Positions 1 through 10,365 are shown, counted from the first letter of the stretch. The stretch is DNA of 64,000 nt from Micrococcales bacterium (GCA_009785115.1 WQWY01000008.1:44741-108740); one strand, 5' to 3'. Program-made: numbers and translations. The notes: a model not told the origin generated them from the letters alone.

Positions 1-951
1 CTGACGTTCCCGCTCGTGATCGTGGTCTCGCTGCTGCTGGTGCTGCTGCTGGCCCGAGGCATGACGTCACCTCTGCGCGAGATGACCGCCGCGGCGCGCG
101 CGATGGCCCGAGGCGACTACACCCGGCGGGTGCGCGCGACCAGCCGTGACGAGGTGGGGCAGCTGGCCACCGCCTTCAACTCGATGGCGGCCCAGCTCGA
201 GCAGTCCGACTCCGCACGCCGCGAGCTGATCGCGAACGTCTCCCACGAGCTTCGCACCCCGGTCGCCGCGCTGCGCGCCCAGCTGGAGAACATGGTGGAC
301 GGGGTCACCGAGCCGAACGCCGAGGCCCTCGGGGCCGCGCTGGCCCAGACCGAGCGCCTGTCGAAGCTCATCGCCCACCTGCTCGACCTGTCTCGCATCG
401 AGGCCGGTGCCGCAGCCCTGGACCTGTCCTCGGTGTCGGTGCGCGAGCTGGCCGACGCGGCGGTGGCCGAGGCGGAGGTGCTCGGGCAGGCGAAAGGTCT
501 GCGCTACGTCGTGGAGACCGCCCCGGACAACCTCACGGTGGTCGCCGACGCCGAGCGTCTGCGCCAGGTGCTCACCAACCTGCTGGCCAACGCGACCCGC
601 CACTCCCCCGACGGGGGCGAGGTGATGGTGCGCGGCTCTCGCACGGGCTCGTCGGTGCGCATCGACGTGATCGACCACGGCCCCGGCATCGCCCCCGACC
701 AGCGCGCGCACGTGTTCGAGCGGTTCGCCCGGGGCAACACCCCCGCGATCACCGGGCAGGTGCCGACCGGGGGCACCGGGCTCGGCCTGGCGATCGTGCG
801 ATGGACGGTCGCGCTGCACGGCGGCACCATCGAGGTGGCCGACGCGGGCGAGGGGACGACGATGCGCGTGACGCTGCCCGCGCAACGCTCGGCAGGGCGC
901 GGGCCGACCAACCCTTGGCCGCCGGGCGGAACCCCAGCTGCCACCTCTTGA
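1..951 (+). CDS. Sensor histidine kinase, 3' part (5' end outside window)
   Basis: Two-component sensor kinase that autophosphorylates on histidine and passes the phosphate to a response regulator, presumably encoded to the left. The frame is open from base 1, so the N-terminal sensor part is missing. The visible part starts in a transmembrane helix (about residues 1-20), followed by a HAMP domain (about 20-75). The H-box SHELRTP has its phosphorylated His near visible residue 82. Then come an N-box (LTNLLANATRHS), a G1 box (DHGPGIAPD) and a G2 box (GTGLGLAIV), as in HisKA plus HATPase_c kinases. All catalytic boxes are intact. The signal sensed cannot be read from this part. Confidence 0.93.
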   Translation: MTFPLVIVVSLLLVLLLARGMTSPLREMTAAARAMARGDYTRRVRATSRDEVGQLATAFNSMAAQLEQSDSARRELIANVSHELRTPVAALRAQLENMVDGVTEPNAEALGAALAQTERLSKLIAHLLDLSRIEAGAAALDLSSVSVRELADAAVAEAEVLGQAKGLRYVVETAPDNLTVVADAERLRQVLTNLLANATRHSPDGGEVMVRGSRTGSSVRIDVIDHGPGIAPDQRAHVFERFARGNTPAITGQVPTGGTGLGLAIVRWTVALHGGTIEVADAGEGTTMRVTLPAQRSAGRGPTNPWPPGGTPAATS

Positions 952-958
952 CCCTCCG

Positions 959-974
959 GTGGCGCGGACGCCAC
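959..974 (+). terminator. Short hairpin after the histidine kinase
   Basis: GTGGCG-CGGA-CGCCAC forms a perfect six-base-pair stem with a four-base loop, eight bases after the kinase stop codon. No T-run follows, so it is at most a weak or factor-assisted terminator. Confidence 0.4.
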
Positions 975-1109
975 GGTGCGGGTGAGAAGTGACCTCGGAC
1001 CTACGTCCTGGGGCGGACCCGCGACCCGTCCTCGTCGTAGGGTTGTGGCTGTACGTCGAGCGGCGCCCGGAGAGCAGCTCTGGGCCGTGCGGAGAACGGG
1101 CGAGCACCC

Positions 1110-4100
1110 ATGACCTCGAAGCCAGTGTCTGACCCCCGAAGCGCAGACTTCGGCGCCAACGAGTGGCTGGTCGACGAGCTGTACGAGCAGTACCTGGCTG
1201 ACAGGTCGTCCGTCGACCCCGCCTGGTGGGACTTCTTCGAGAACTACCAGGCCGCCCGCCCGAGGGTCGAGCCCGTGGCGACCAGCCCCGCACCGACCGC
1301 CACCCCCGCGCAGGAGCGGCCTGCCTCTCCCCCGCCCGCGGCCCCTGCCTCGTTCACGGCCCCTGCCCAGCCTGCGACACCCGCACCGCCGGCGGCAGCG
1401 CCTGTCGCTGTGCGGGCTCAGACCAGCCAGACGCAGAGCGCGCAGGCGTCAGACGACCAGGCGACGGACGGCCCCTTGGTCGTCACGGCCGACCCCGCGA
1501 CCGCCCCCTACGCCCAGTTCGCGCGGGAGGAGGCCGGCGGCGCCGCACCCGACACGGCCACCGACGACGTGCAGCGGCTGCGCGGCCCGGCGGCCCGGGT
1601 CGTGACGAACATGGCCGCCTCGCTCGAGGTGCCGACCGCGACGTCGGTGCGGTCGGTGCCCGCCAAGCTGCTGGTCGACAACCGGATCGTCATCAACGCC
1701 CACCTGTCTCGCACGCGCGGCGGCAAGGTGTCGTTCACCCACCTCATCGGTTTCGCGGTGGTCGAGGCGCTGGGCGAGGTGCCGGCGATGAACTCCTCCT
1801 ACGTGCTGTCTGACGACAAGCCCGCCGTGCTCAACCCCGCCCACGTCAACCTCGGCCTGGCGATCGACCTGGCCAAGCCCGACGGCACCCGGCAGCTGCT
1901 CGTGCCGTCGATCAAGAAGGCGAACACGCTGGACTTCGCCCAGTTCTGGGCTGCTTATGAGGACATCGTGCGACGTGCGCGGGCGGGCCGGCTCGAGGTA
2001 GCCGACTTCGCCGGGACGACGATCTCGCTGACCAACCCCGGCACCATCGGCACCACCCACTCGGTGCCTCGGCTCATGGTCGGCCAGGGCACGATCATCG
2101 GCGTCGGGGCCATGGAGTTCCCGGCCGAGTACGCGGGCACGAGCACCGACCGTCTCAACATGATGGGCATCTCCAAGGTGCTCACCCTCACCTCGACCTA
2201 CGACCACCGGATCATCCAGGGCGCGCAGTCCGGCGACTTCCTCCGCGTCGTGGGCGCTAAGCTGCTCGGCGCCGACGGTTTCTACGACCGGATCTTCGCG
2301 GCCCTACGGGTGCCCTACGAGCCGGTGCGCTGGGTGCAGGACCTGCCCACCGACCCCGACGCCGAGGCGATCAAGCCGGCCCGGGTCGCCGAGCTGATCC
2401 ACGCCTACCGCTCTCGCGGCCACCTCATGGCCGACACCGACCCGCTGGCCTTCAAGATCCGCAAGCACCCCGACCTGGACGTGCAGAACCACGGGCTGAC
2501 CCTGTGGGACCTGGACCGGACGTTCCCCACCGGCGGGTTCACCGGCAAGCCCCGGGCGAGCCTGCGCGAGGTGCTGGCGCTGCTGCGAGACTCCTACTGC
2601 CGCACCGTCGGTGTGGAGTACATGCACATGCAGGACCCCCGCCAGCGGCGCTGGATGCAGGAGCGGCTGGAGTCCGGCTGGGTGCGCGCCGACCACGACG
2701 ACCAGCTGCGCATCTTGCACAGCCTCAACGCCGCCGAGGCGTTCGAGACGTTCTTGCAGACCAAGTACGTCGGCCAGAAGCGGTTCAGCCTCGAGGGCGG
2801 GGAGTCGCTGATCCCGCTGCTGGACGCGATCTTGTCGCGCGCCGCGGACAACGGGCTCGACGAGGTCGCCATCGGCATGGCCCACCGAGGCCGGCTCAAC
2901 GTGCTGGCGAACATCGCGGGCAAGTCCTACGGCCAGATCTTCAGCGAGTTCGAGGGCAACCAGGACGAGGCGACCGTCCAGGGCTCCGGTGACGTGAAGT
3001 ACCACCTGGGCACCGAGGGCGTGTTCACCTCCGAGTCGGGCGCGACCACCCAGGTCTACCTGGCGGCGAACCCGTCCCACCTGGAGGCTGTCGACCCGGT
3101 GCTCGAGGGTGTCGTGCGGGCCAAGCAGGACCGCATCGACCTGGGCGGCGACGGCTTCTCGGTGCTGCCGGTGCTCATCCACGGTGACGCGGCGTTCGCC
3201 GGGCAGGGCGTGGTCTGGGAGACGCTGAACCTCGCCCAGCTGCGCGGGTACCGCACCGGCGGCACCGTGCACGTCATCGTCAACAACCAGGTCGGGTTCA
3301 CCACGGGTGTGTCCTCGTCGCGGTCGTCCCAGTACGCCACAGACGTGGCCAAGGGTCTGCAGATCCCGATCTTCCACGTCAACGGTGACGACCCGGAGGC
3401 GGTCGTGCGGGTGGCGAAGCTGGCCTTCGACTACCGCGAGGCCTTCGACCGCGACGTGATCGTGGACCTGGTCTGCTACCGCCGTCGCGGCCACAACGAG
3501 GGCGACGACCCGTCGATGACCCAGCCGCTGATGTACAACCTCATCGAGGCGAAGCGCTCGGTGCGCAAGCTCTACACCGAGGCCCTGGTCTCCCGTGGTG
3601 ACATCACGGTCGAGGAGGCCGAGGAGGCCCTGCGCGACTACCAGTCCGAGCTCGAGCGCATCTTCTCCGAGACCCGCGAGCACGGCTGGGCGCCGTCGCA
3701 GGAGGGTGCCGAGACGGTCGCCGGGCTGGAGGTTCCGGAGTCGCAGCACGCCGACGCCGGTGTGATGGTCGGCTGGCAGACGGCGGTCTCCCCCGGGGTG
3801 CTGGACCGCATCGGCCAGGCCCATGTGACCCCGCCCGAGGGGTTCACCGTGCACCCCAAGCTCGCGCAGCTGCTGAAGAGGCGCGAGCAGATGAGCCGCG
3901 ACGGCGGCATCGACTGGGCGTTCGGCGAGCTGTTGGCCTTCGGGTCGCTGCTGCTGGAGGGCACCCCCGTCCGGATGACCGGGCAGGACTCGCGGCGTGG
4001 CACGTTCACCTCCCGGCACGCCACGCTGCACGACCGCCACACCGGCGCGGAGTGGACGCCGCTGGACTACCTGTCGGCCGACCAGGCCAAGTTCTGGGTC

Positions 4101-4925
4101 TACGACTCCTCGCTGAGCGAGTACGCGGTGCTCGGCTTCGAGTACGGCTACTCCCTGGAGCGCCCGGACGCCCTGGTGCTGTGGGAGGCGCAGTTCGGCG
4201 ACTTCGTCGACGGGGCGCAGACGATCATCGACGAGTTCATCTCGTCGGCCGAGCAGAAGTGGCAGCAGCACTCGTCGCTGGTGCTGCTGCTGCCGCACGG
4301 GTACGAGGGCCAGGGGCCCGACCACTCCTCGGCGCGCATCGAGCGGTTCTTGCAGCTGGCGGCCGAGGAGAACATGACGGTCGCCCACCCGACCAGCCCG
4401 GCGTCGTACTTCCACCTGCTGCGCCAGCAGGCCTACCAGCGTCCGCGCCGCCCGCTCATCGTGTTCTCCCCGAAGTCGATGCTGCGGCACAAGGCCGCGA
4501 TCTGCGCGGTCGAGGAGTTCACCAGCGGCACGTTCCGCCCGGTGGTCCCCGACGCCGCGGCTAACCCCGCCACGGTGACCCGGGTGCTGATGTGCGCCGG
4601 CAAGGTCTACTGGGACCTGGTGGCCGAGCGCGCCAGACGCGAGGACTCCTCGGTGGCGATCGTGCGGCTGGAACAGCTCTACCCGTTGGACGGCCCGGCG
4701 CTCCACGAGGCCCTGGACCGGTTCGGCGGTGCCGAGCTGGTCTGGGTCCAGGACGAGCCGCGCAACCAGGGCGCGTGGACCCACCTGTCGATGAACCTGC
4801 CGCCGCTCGTCGACCGGGCGCTGAGCGTCGTGGCCCGGCCGGAGTCCGCCTCACCGGCCGCTGGTTCGGCCAAGAAGCACCACGCCGAGCAGGAGACGTT
4901 GATCGCAGCCGCGTTCGCGCGATGA
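1110..4925 (+). CDS. kgd: Multifunctional 2-oxoglutarate decarboxylase/dehydrogenase E1-E2 fusion (Kgd/OdhA type)
   Basis: At 1271 residues this matches the actinobacterial OdhA/Kgd fusion, which decarboxylates 2-oxoglutarate in the TCA cycle and carries both an E2-type succinyltransferase domain and the thiamine-diphosphate E1 domain. In order: a short E1 N-terminal segment ([13 protein letters not shown], about 14-45), a Pro/Ala-rich linker (about 50-125), an E2 catalytic domain (about 150-390) with the DHRIIQG active-site motif near residue 365, and the E1 region (about 430-1260) with GMAHRGRLN near 590 and [13 protein letters not shown] near 1070. No lipoyl domain is present, as usual for this family, where the lipoyl arm is supplied in trans. 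It stands alone, with a small coding gene seven bases downstream. Confidence 0.97.
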   Translation: MTSKPVSDPRSADFGANEWLVDELYEQYLADRSSVDPAWWDFFENYQAARPRVEPVATSPAPTATPAQERPASPPPAAPASFTAPAQPATPAPPAAAPVAVRAQTSQTQSAQASDDQATDGPLVVTADPATAPYAQFAREEAGGAAPDTATDDVQRLRGPAARVVTNMAASLEVPTATSVRSVPAKLLVDNRIVINAHLSRTRGGKVSFTHLIGFAVVEALGEVPAMNSSYVLSDDKPAVLNPAHVNLGLAIDLAKPDGTRQLLVPSIKKANTLDFAQFWAAYEDIVRRARAGRLEVADFAGTTISLTNPGTIGTTHSVPRLMVGQGTIIGVGAMEFPAEYAGTSTDRLNMMGISKVLTLTSTYDHRIIQGAQSGDFLRVVGAKLLGADGFYDRIFAALRVPYEPVRWVQDLPTDPDAEAIKPARVAELIHAYRSRGHLMADTDPLAFKIRKHPDLDVQNHGLTLWDLDRTFPTGGFTGKPRASLREVLALLRDSYCRTVGVEYMHMQDPRQRRWMQERLESGWVRADHDDQLRILHSLNAAEAFETFLQTKYVGQKRFSLEGGESLIPLLDAILSRAADNGLDEVAIGMAHRGRLNVLANIAGKSYGQIFSEFEGNQDEATVQGSGDVKYHLGTEGVFTSESGATTQVYLAANPSHLEAVDPVLEGVVRAKQDRIDLGGDGFSVLPVLIHGDAAFAGQGVVWETLNLAQLRGYRTGGTVHVIVNNQVGFTTGVSSSRSSQYATDVAKGLQIPIFHVNGDDPEAVVRVAKLAFDYREAFDRDVIVDLVCYRRRGHNEGDDPSMTQPLMYNLIEAKRSVRKLYTEALVSRGDITVEEAEEALRDYQSELERIFSETREHGWAPSQEGAETVAGLEVPESQHADAGVMVGWQTAVSPGVLDRIGQAHVTPPEGFTVHPKLAQLLKRREQMSRDGGIDWAFGELLAFGSLLLEGTPVRMTGQDSRRGTFTSRHATLHDRHTGAEWTPLDYLSADQAKFWVYDSSLSEYAVLGFEYGYSLERPDALVLWEAQFGDFVDGAQTIIDEFISSAEQKWQQHSSLVLLLPHGYEGQGPDHSSARIERFLQLAAEENMTVAHPTSPASYFHLLRQQAYQRPRRPLIVFSPKSMLRHKAAICAVEEFTSGTFRPVVPDAAANPATVTRVLMCAGKVYWDLVAERARREDSSVAIVRLEQLYPLDGPALHEALDRFGGAELVWVQDEPRNQGAWTHLSMNLPPLVDRALSVVARPESASPAAGSAKKHHAEQETLIAAAFAR

Positions 4926-4932
4926 TCGCCGC

Positions 4933-5529
4933 GTGACCTCACCGCTGCGCATCGTCGTCGTCGGCGACGAGCTGGTCGCTGGTGCCGGTGACCCGAAGGC
5001 CCTCGGCTGGGTGGGCCGGGTGGTCGCGCGCTCTATCGCCCCGGTGCCCCCGGTGGTGGTCACCCTGGCGATGCCCGGTGAGACGAGCACCGACCTCGGC
5101 ACACGCTGGGAGACCGAGGCGCTGCCGCGCTTCGACCCCGAGACGGACAACCGTCTGGTGATCGGGCTGGGCCGCGCCGACGCGACCGCGCGGCTGTCGC
5201 TGGCCCGCAGCCGGCTCAACCTGGCGAACATGCTGGACGGCGCCGCCCAGCGTCGCATCCCGGCCTTCGTGGTCGGCCCTCCCCCGGGCCGCCCCGAGGA
5301 GAACGCCAAGCTGGCCGAGCTCTCCACAGCGCTCGGTGACGTGGCCGACCGCCGTCACGTCCCCTACGTCGACGCCTTCACCCCTCTGGTCGCGCACGAC
5401 CAGTGGTTGGCGGACATGGCCGCCGGCGACGGCGTGCTGCCCGGCCAGGCCGGCTACGGCCTCATCGCCTGGCTGGTGCTCCACACCGGTTGGCACTCCT
5501 GGCTGGGCATCCCCTCCGACGCTGACTGA
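4933..5529 (+). CDS. SGNH/GDSL-hydrolase-fold protein with lost catalytic residues
   Basis: A 198-residue protein starting at GTG seven bases after kgd, so probably cotranscribed with it. The N-terminus (RIVVVGDELVAGAGDP) aligns with block I of the SGNH/GDSL esterase family, and the C-terminus (DGVLPGQAGYGLIAW) with block V. The residues that should do catalysis are changed: GDSL is GDEL (Ser to Glu), the block III GxND position reads GRAD, and the block V DxxHP motif reads DGVLP (His to Leu). The fold is recognisable, but as written the protein should not be an active serine esterase. A related actinobacterial gene is often found next to kgd (from memory), suggesting a conserved non-enzymatic or altered role. 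Confidence 0.8.
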   Translation: MTSPLRIVVVGDELVAGAGDPKALGWVGRVVARSIAPVPPVVVTLAMPGETSTDLGTRWETEALPRFDPETDNRLVIGLGRADATARLSLARSRLNLANMLDGAAQRRIPAFVVGPPPGRPEENAKLAELSTALGDVADRRHVPYVDAFTPLVAHDQWLADMAAGDGVLPGQAGYGLIAWLVLHTGWHSWLGIPSDAD

Positions 5530-5550
5530 GAGCACGTCCGGTACGCGGGG

Positions 5551-6081
5551 TCATGCCTCCGGGGCCGGGCCGAGGGAGCGGTCGCGCAGCACAACGTAGG
5601 TCACGACGTGCGCACCGGCCAGCAGGGGCAGGCCGAGCAGGGCGTACCTGAGCGCCGCGCGGTCGTGGTCGGACAAGCCGTGCTCGGCCAGCACCTTGCG
5701 GGCCCGGTGCCAGTACGGGATCACGGTCACGGCGGCGGTGACCACGCCGGACGTGTAACCGCGGGCTGCCGCCGACATCGCTAGGTGGCTGTAGCCGTGC
5801 AGGCCGAAGCCGAGCAGGGCACCCCGGAACAACGGCGACCGGCCTCGAGTGACCACCCCGGCGGCGCTGGCAGCGAGGAACGCCCCTCCTACCAGCGTGA
5901 TCGCCATGCGGCCATGGGCGTCGGACAGACCTCGGCGCCGCACCTGCTCCGGCAGCGGGACCCAGGACGGGACCCTGTCGAGCATCCGCCTGCTGGTCGA
6001 GGCCAGGGTGAACCACTCCTCGAGATCGTTGACGCACCACGCGGCGAACAGCCCCGCCGCCGCCTTCTGCACGTCGTCCAT
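5551..6081 (-). CDS. HXXEE-domain membrane protein
   Basis: About 176 residues from the ATG at 6081, chosen because GAGGAGGGG lies just upstream; a longer frame to 6120 has no such site. It has several hydrophobic segments, the early NDLEEWF motif and the later HGYSHLAMSAAARGYTSGV stretch that is typical of the HXXEE family of small membrane proteins (function unknown). It ends 21 bases from the convergent SGNH gene. I infer an integral membrane protein and nothing more specific. Confidence 0.75.
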   Translation of the reverse strand: MDDVQKAAAGLFAAWCVNDLEEWFTLASTSRRMLDRVPSWVPLPEQVRRRGLSDAHGRMAITLVGGAFLAASAAGVVTRGRSPLFRGALLGFGLHGYSHLAMSAAARGYTSGVVTAAVTVIPYWHRARKVLAEHGLSDHDRAALRYALLGLPLLAGAHVVTYVVLRDRSLGPAPEA

Positions 6082-6134
6082 CTGCCCCTCCTCGCTCCCC
6101 ACCCTACGGGCTGGCCGCACGGGGAGGGAGGGAG

Positions 6135-8570
6135 CTACAGCTTGGTGACCGGGGAGAAGCGGAGCAAGAGCCGCTTGGTGCCGGCGGTGCCGAAGTCGAT
6201 CTTGGCGACGGCGTTGTGCCCGGCACCCTCGACCGCGACGACCGAGCCGAGGCCATAAGAGTCGTGGGTCACCCGGTCACCGACTGCCAGGGTCGGCACG
6301 TCGGCGCGGGGGGTCGCAGAGCCGAACGACGCACCCGTGCGCGGCAGGGGCGGGCGTTCGTCGGCGCGCACCGGGGCCGACGGCCTGTCGCCGCCCCCAG
6401 AGCCCCGGCTGCCCGTGCCGAAGCCTGAGCCCCAGCCGCCGCGCAGGGTCGCGGTCGACGACTCCCGACGGCGCCAGTCCACCAGGTCCTCAGGCACGTC
6501 GGCCAGGAAGCGGCTGGGCGGCAGCTCGTTGGGCACCCCCCAGGCCGTGCGCACAGCGGCCCGAGAGACGTACAGGCGCTGGCGGGCCCGCGTGAGCCCG
6601 ACGTAGGCCAGACGACGCTCCTCAGCGAGCTGGGTCTCGTCCGCCATCGAGCGCATGTGCGGGAAGGTGCCGTCCTCCAGGCCGGTGAGGAACACCACCG
6701 GGAACTCCAGCCCCTTGGCCGTGTGGAGGGTCATGAGCGTGACCATCCCGGCATCAGCGGCTTGATCAGACGGGATCTGGTCAGAGTCGGCCACCAGGGA
6801 GACCCGCTCCAAGAAATCAGCCAGGTCGCCCTCGGGCTCGGCCTTCTCGAACTCGGTGGCCACCGCGTGGAGCTCGGCCAGGTTGTCGACCCGGCCGGCG
6901 TCCTGCGGGTCGTCGGAGTCGCGCAGCTCGGCCAGATAGCCCGTGCGGTCCAGCACCTCGGCGAGCACCTGGGCGGGGCCGGCCTCGGCGGCCACCTCGC
7001 GCAGGTCGGCCATCATCTGCGCGAACGACGCCAGCCCGGTGACCGCCCGGGTGCCCAGGCCCGGGACCTCGTCGAGCACCTCCAGCGCGGCACCGAACGA
7101 GACCTGCGCCCGCTCGGCATAGGCGGCGACCATCGCCTCGGAGCGCTCCCCCAGCCCGCGCTTGGGCACGTTGAGGATGCGACGCAGGTTCACGTCGTCG
7201 TCGGGGTTCGCCACGGCACGCAGGTAGGCGATCGCGTCCTTGATCTCCTTGCGGTCGTAGAACCTGGTGCCGCCGACCACCCGGTACGGCAGCCCGACGC
7301 GCACCAGGGCGTCTTCGAGGGCACGGGACTGGGCGTTGGCCCGGTAGAACACCGCCACGTCACCGGGCCGCACCCCGTGCTCGTCCGCGAGCCGGTCGAT
7401 CTCGGAGACGATGAACTGGGCCTCCTGGCGCTCGTCGTCAGCGACATAGGCGACGATCCGCGCACCAGAGCCCTGGTCGGTCCACAGACGCTTGGGCCGA
7501 CGGCCGGCGTTCTTGGAGATCACCGCGTTCGCGGCGGAAAGGATGGTCTGGGTGGAACGGTAGTTCTGCTCCAGCAGGATCGTGCGGGCGTCGGGGTAGT
7601 CGGCCTCGAACTCCACGATGTTGCGGATGTCCGCGCCGCGGAAGGCGTAGATCGACTGGTCGGCGTCCCCGACGACGGTCAGCTCACCAGGCGGCAGGTC
7701 GCTGGGCGTCTCCCCTCCCGCCGGCCCGACCAGCTCGCGCACCAGCGCGTACTGGGCATGGTTGGTGTCCTGGTACTCGTCGACCAGGATGTGCCGGAAC
7801 CGGCGCCGGTAGTGCTCGGCGACCGCCGGGAACGCCTGGAGCAGGTGCACCGTCGACATGATGAGGTCGTCGAAGTCCAGCGCGTGAGCCTGGCGCAGCC
7901 GGGCGGTGTACCGCGTGTACACCTGGGCGACCACGGCGTCGAAGCTCGCGGTGTCGGTGACGGTCCGCGCGAAGTCCTCGGCGTCCACCAGCTCGTCCTT
8001 GAGGTGGGAGATCCTGTGGGCGAGCGCCTTCGGGGGGTACTTCTTCGGGTCCAGGTCCAGCTCACGAGCCACCAGGGTGATCAGCCGCAGCGAGTCGGCC
8101 TGGTCGTAGATGGAGAAGCTCGAGCGCAGCCCCAGCGTCGTCGCCTCGCGGCGCAAGATCCTCACGCACGCGGAGTGGAACGTCGAGACCCACATGCGCT
8201 GCGCCGCCGGCCCGACCAGCGACTCCACCCGGCTCCGCATCTCGGCGGCGGCCTTGTTGGTGAAGGTGATCGCGAGCACCTGCCCGGGCCGGGCCCGCCC
8301 GGTGGCCAGCAGCCAGGCGATGCGGTGCGCGAGCACGCGCGTCTTGCCCGACCCCGCACCGGCGACGATCAGCAGCGGCGCCCCCTCGTGGAGCACCGCC
8401 TCGCGCTGCTCGGGGTTGAGCCCGTCGAGCAGCGCGTCAGCGCCGGACAGGATGGTGTCCGTCACGCCGTCGTCGTCACGGGTCGGCGCGACGACGCCAG
8501 GCAGCCCGGCCTCGACCGACGGGGCGAGCGGGAGACCGGGCAGGGAGAGATGATCGAACAAAGAGGTCAT
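6135..8570 (-). CDS. pcrA: ATP-dependent DNA helicase PcrA/UvrD
   Basis: An 811-residue superfamily 1A 3'-5' helicase acting in repair and replication restart. The Walker A motif AGAGSGKT is at about residues 70-77. DEYQDTNHAQY is motif II, GDADQSIYAFRGAD motif III, and TLHTAKGLEFPVVF and VGLTRARQRLY lie in the C-terminal helicase core. A low-complexity Gly/Ser linker leads to a C-terminal domain (about 760-811) with GDRVTHDSYGLGSVV, the RNA-polymerase-binding Tudor-like module of PcrA. The first residues (MTSLFDHLSLPG) are typical of actinobacterial PcrA. A TAGGCT box nine bases before the ATG suggests a leaderless or near-leaderless transcript. Confidence 0.97.
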   Translation of the reverse strand: MTSLFDHLSLPGLPLAPSVEAGLPGVVAPTRDDDGVTDTILSGADALLDGLNPEQREAVLHEGAPLLIVAGAGSGKTRVLAHRIAWLLATGRARPGQVLAITFTNKAAAEMRSRVESLVGPAAQRMWVSTFHSACVRILRREATTLGLRSSFSIYDQADSLRLITLVARELDLDPKKYPPKALAHRISHLKDELVDAEDFARTVTDTASFDAVVAQVYTRYTARLRQAHALDFDDLIMSTVHLLQAFPAVAEHYRRRFRHILVDEYQDTNHAQYALVRELVGPAGGETPSDLPPGELTVVGDADQSIYAFRGADIRNIVEFEADYPDARTILLEQNYRSTQTILSAANAVISKNAGRRPKRLWTDQGSGARIVAYVADDERQEAQFIVSEIDRLADEHGVRPGDVAVFYRANAQSRALEDALVRVGLPYRVVGGTRFYDRKEIKDAIAYLRAVANPDDDVNLRRILNVPKRGLGERSEAMVAAYAERAQVSFGAALEVLDEVPGLGTRAVTGLASFAQMMADLREVAAEAGPAQVLAEVLDRTGYLAELRDSDDPQDAGRVDNLAELHAVATEFEKAEPEGDLADFLERVSLVADSDQIPSDQAADAGMVTLMTLHTAKGLEFPVVFLTGLEDGTFPHMRSMADETQLAEERRLAYVGLTRARQRLYVSRAAVRTAWGVPNELPPSRFLADVPEDLVDWRRRESSTATLRGGWGSGFGTGSRGSGGGDRPSAPVRADERPPLPRTGASFGSATPRADVPTLAVGDRVTHDSYGLGSVVAVEGAGHNAVAKIDFGTAGTKRLLLRFSPVTKL

Positions 8571-8635
8571 GAGAGCACCAGCCTAGGTGCCCCCACCCAC
8601 GCCGCACACCCCCGGTCAGGGTGCGGGACTCACGA

Positions 8636-9733
8636 TCAGCCGACGAGGCCGGCGCTGCGCAGCTCGACGGTGAGGTCGTGGGGGTTGGTCGCCGTGGCCA
8701 TGGCCTCTTCGTGGCCGATGGTCCCGTCTCGGATCATCGTGAACAGGTGCTGGTCGAAGGTCTGCATCTTGTAGAAGTCGCCCTCGCGGATCAGGTCGAA
8801 CAACGGCGGGGCGTTGGCCGGGTCGAGGATCGCCTCGGCGGTGCGCCCCGTGTTGACCATGACCTCGACGGCGGGGCACCGGCCCAGCCCGTCCTGCCTG
8901 CGCACCAGCCGCTGGGAGACGATGCCGCGCAGCGCCTGGGCAAGCTGGATGCGAACCTGCTTCTGCTCGTGGAGAGGGAAGAAGTCGACGATCCGGTTGA
9001 TCGACTCGGGCGCGTCGATGGTGTGCAGGGTCGAGAGCACGAGGTGCCCCGTCTCGGCCGCGCTCAGCGCCGCACGCACGGTCTCCAGGTCGCGCATCTC
9101 ACCGACGAGGATCACGTCGGGGTCCTGGCGCATCGCCGCGCGCAGGGCGTTGGTGAAGTCGTCGGTGTCCTGGTGCACCTCACGCTGGGAGATGATCGCC
9201 TTCTTGTCCGAGTGCAGCACCTCGATCGGGTCTTCGATCGTGACGATGTTCACCTCGCGCCAGGTGTTGATCAGGTCGATCATCGACGCCAGCGTGGTCG
9301 TCTTGCCCGACCCTGTCGGGCCTGTCACCAGCACCAGCCCGCGCGGCTCCAGGGCGAGCTCACCGACCACGTCAGGCAGCCCGAGCTCCTTGAGCGACTG
9401 GGCGCCCACCGCGACCAGGCGGAACACGATGCCGTAGGTGCCACGGGCCTGGAACGCGTTGACGCGGAACCGCCCGACACCGGGCAGCGAGTAGGCGAAG
9501 TCCGCCTCGTGATGAGCCTTGAAGTGCTCGACGAGATCCGCCGGCATGACCTCGAAGAGGATTCTCTCGGTGTCGGCGGGGCGCAGCTCGGGCGACTGGA
9601 GGCGGCGCAGACGGCCGTCGACCCGCACACGCGGCACCGACCCGACCTTGCAGTGCAGGTCGGAACCACCCGCGTTGACCAGTGCGTGCAACAGCGGGAT
9701 CACAGACTGGACAGACGAGTCCTCACCACTCAC
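8636..9733 (-). CDS. Type IV pilus retraction ATPase, PilT/PilB-like
   Basis: About 365 residues from the GTG near 9733. A longer frame to 9811 exists, and the true start could also be a few codons further in; no convincing ribosome site decides it. The start GGSDLHCKVGS matches the PilT N-terminal PAS-like domain. Walker A GPTGSGKT is at about 138-145, an Asp box (NIVTIEDPIE) follows, then Walker B with VGEMRDLETVRAAL, and a His box (GHLVLSTLHT). PilT hexamers depolymerise type IV pili. No other pilus gene is in this window, so in this strain it may power twitching or a related competence/Flp-like machine encoded elsewhere. Confidence 0.9.
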   Translation of the reverse strand: MSGEDSSVQSVIPLLHALVNAGGSDLHCKVGSVPRVRVDGRLRRLQSPELRPADTERILFEVMPADLVEHFKAHHEADFAYSLPGVGRFRVNAFQARGTYGIVFRLVAVGAQSLKELGLPDVVGELALEPRGLVLVTGPTGSGKTTTLASMIDLINTWREVNIVTIEDPIEVLHSDKKAIISQREVHQDTDDFTNALRAAMRQDPDVILVGEMRDLETVRAALSAAETGHLVLSTLHTIDAPESINRIVDFFPLHEQKQVRIQLAQALRGIVSQRLVRRQDGLGRCPAVEVMVNTGRTAEAILDPANAPPLFDLIREGDFYKMQTFDQHLFTMIRDGTIGHEEAMATATNPHDLTVELRSAGLVG

Positions 9734-9877
9734 GCCGAGCCCATCGACCCCGCGCCCCGACCTCCTTAGGCGATCACGCTCGGGGGTACCCGCACGGACG
9801 ATCCCCGGCACGCGACACCTGGTGCCAGGCGTGCGAGCGCCCGCCGTGCGAGCACGACGGGCGCGAGCGGGCTCAGG

Positions 9878-9952
9878 TCAGGCGTTGGGACGCTTGCCGT
9901 GGTTGGCGGCCTTGCCCTTGCGGCTGCGGCGCTTGCGGCCTCGCTGGCTCAT
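9878..9952 (-). CDS. 50S ribosomal protein bL37 (24 residues)
   Basis: A very short gene easily missed by gene finders. It translates as MSQRGRKRRSRKGK followed by AANHGKRPNA, matching the 24-residue mycobacterial large-subunit protein bL37, which starts MAKRGRKKRDR and ends ANHGKRPNA (from memory). The GAGGAG eight bases before the ATG is a good ribosome site. It is highly basic, as expected for an rRNA-embedded peptide. It lies between rsrA and the PilT gene, downstream of the sigR-rsrA operon. Confidence 0.88.
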   Translation of the reverse strand: MSQRGRKRRSRKGKAANHGKRPNA

Positions 9953-10110
9953 CGGTGGCTCCTCGTGGTGGGGTCAGGCTGACAGGGGTCGACGGCGCGA
10001 CCAGACGCGCCAGACCGACGCCCATCGTAGACGCCCAGGGCCGGCACCCCAGGATCAGCACCCTGCGCAGGGTCAGGGCTGAGCGCGGGTCAGGTCAGGC
10101 TCTGTGCGGG

Positions 10111-10365
10111 TCAGAGCTCGGCACGCCAGACGATCTGCTCGCGGATGCGCAGACGCAGCGCCTGCGGGGCGCGCTCGACGCAGCCGCGTCGCAGCACCCG
10201 CTTCATGACGACCTCGAGCTCGTACTCGCCCAGGCAGCCAGAGCAGTCGTCCAGGTGACGGCGCACCCTCACCGCGTCCAGCTCTTCGAGCTCGGAGTCC
10301 AGGTACGCCCACAGCTGGGCGAGCGCCTCGGCGCACTCCTCATCACAAGGACGGTCGCTCGTCAT
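10111..10365 (-). CDS. rsrA: Mycothiol-system zinc anti-sigma factor (RsrA-like)
   Basis: An 84-residue ZAS-family anti-sigma factor that holds its sigma factor inactive until a disulfide forms and zinc is released. It carries the HLDDCSGC motif (HxxxCxxC, about 36-43) plus an upstream Cys pair (CDEEC), the residues that coordinate zinc and sense thiol oxidation in RsrA/RshA. Its ATG overlaps the sigR stop codon by four bases (ATGA), so the two are translationally coupled and made at a fixed ratio. Confidence 0.93.
   Translation of the reverse strand: MTSDRPCDEECAEALAQLWAYLDSELEELDAVRVRRHLDDCSGCLGEYELEVVMKRVLRRGCVERAPQALRLRIREQIVWRAEL

Noticed and set aside
2304..4784. Long open frame of 826 codons antisense to kgd
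   Set aside because: High-G+C DNA gives long open frames opposite real genes. Its product is rich in Arg, Val, Gln, His and Leu without any domain, and kgd on the other strand is unmistakable.
6657..8774. 705-codon open frame antisense to pcrA
   Set aside because: Composition typical of a shadow frame; the pcrA motifs on the opposite strand are complete.
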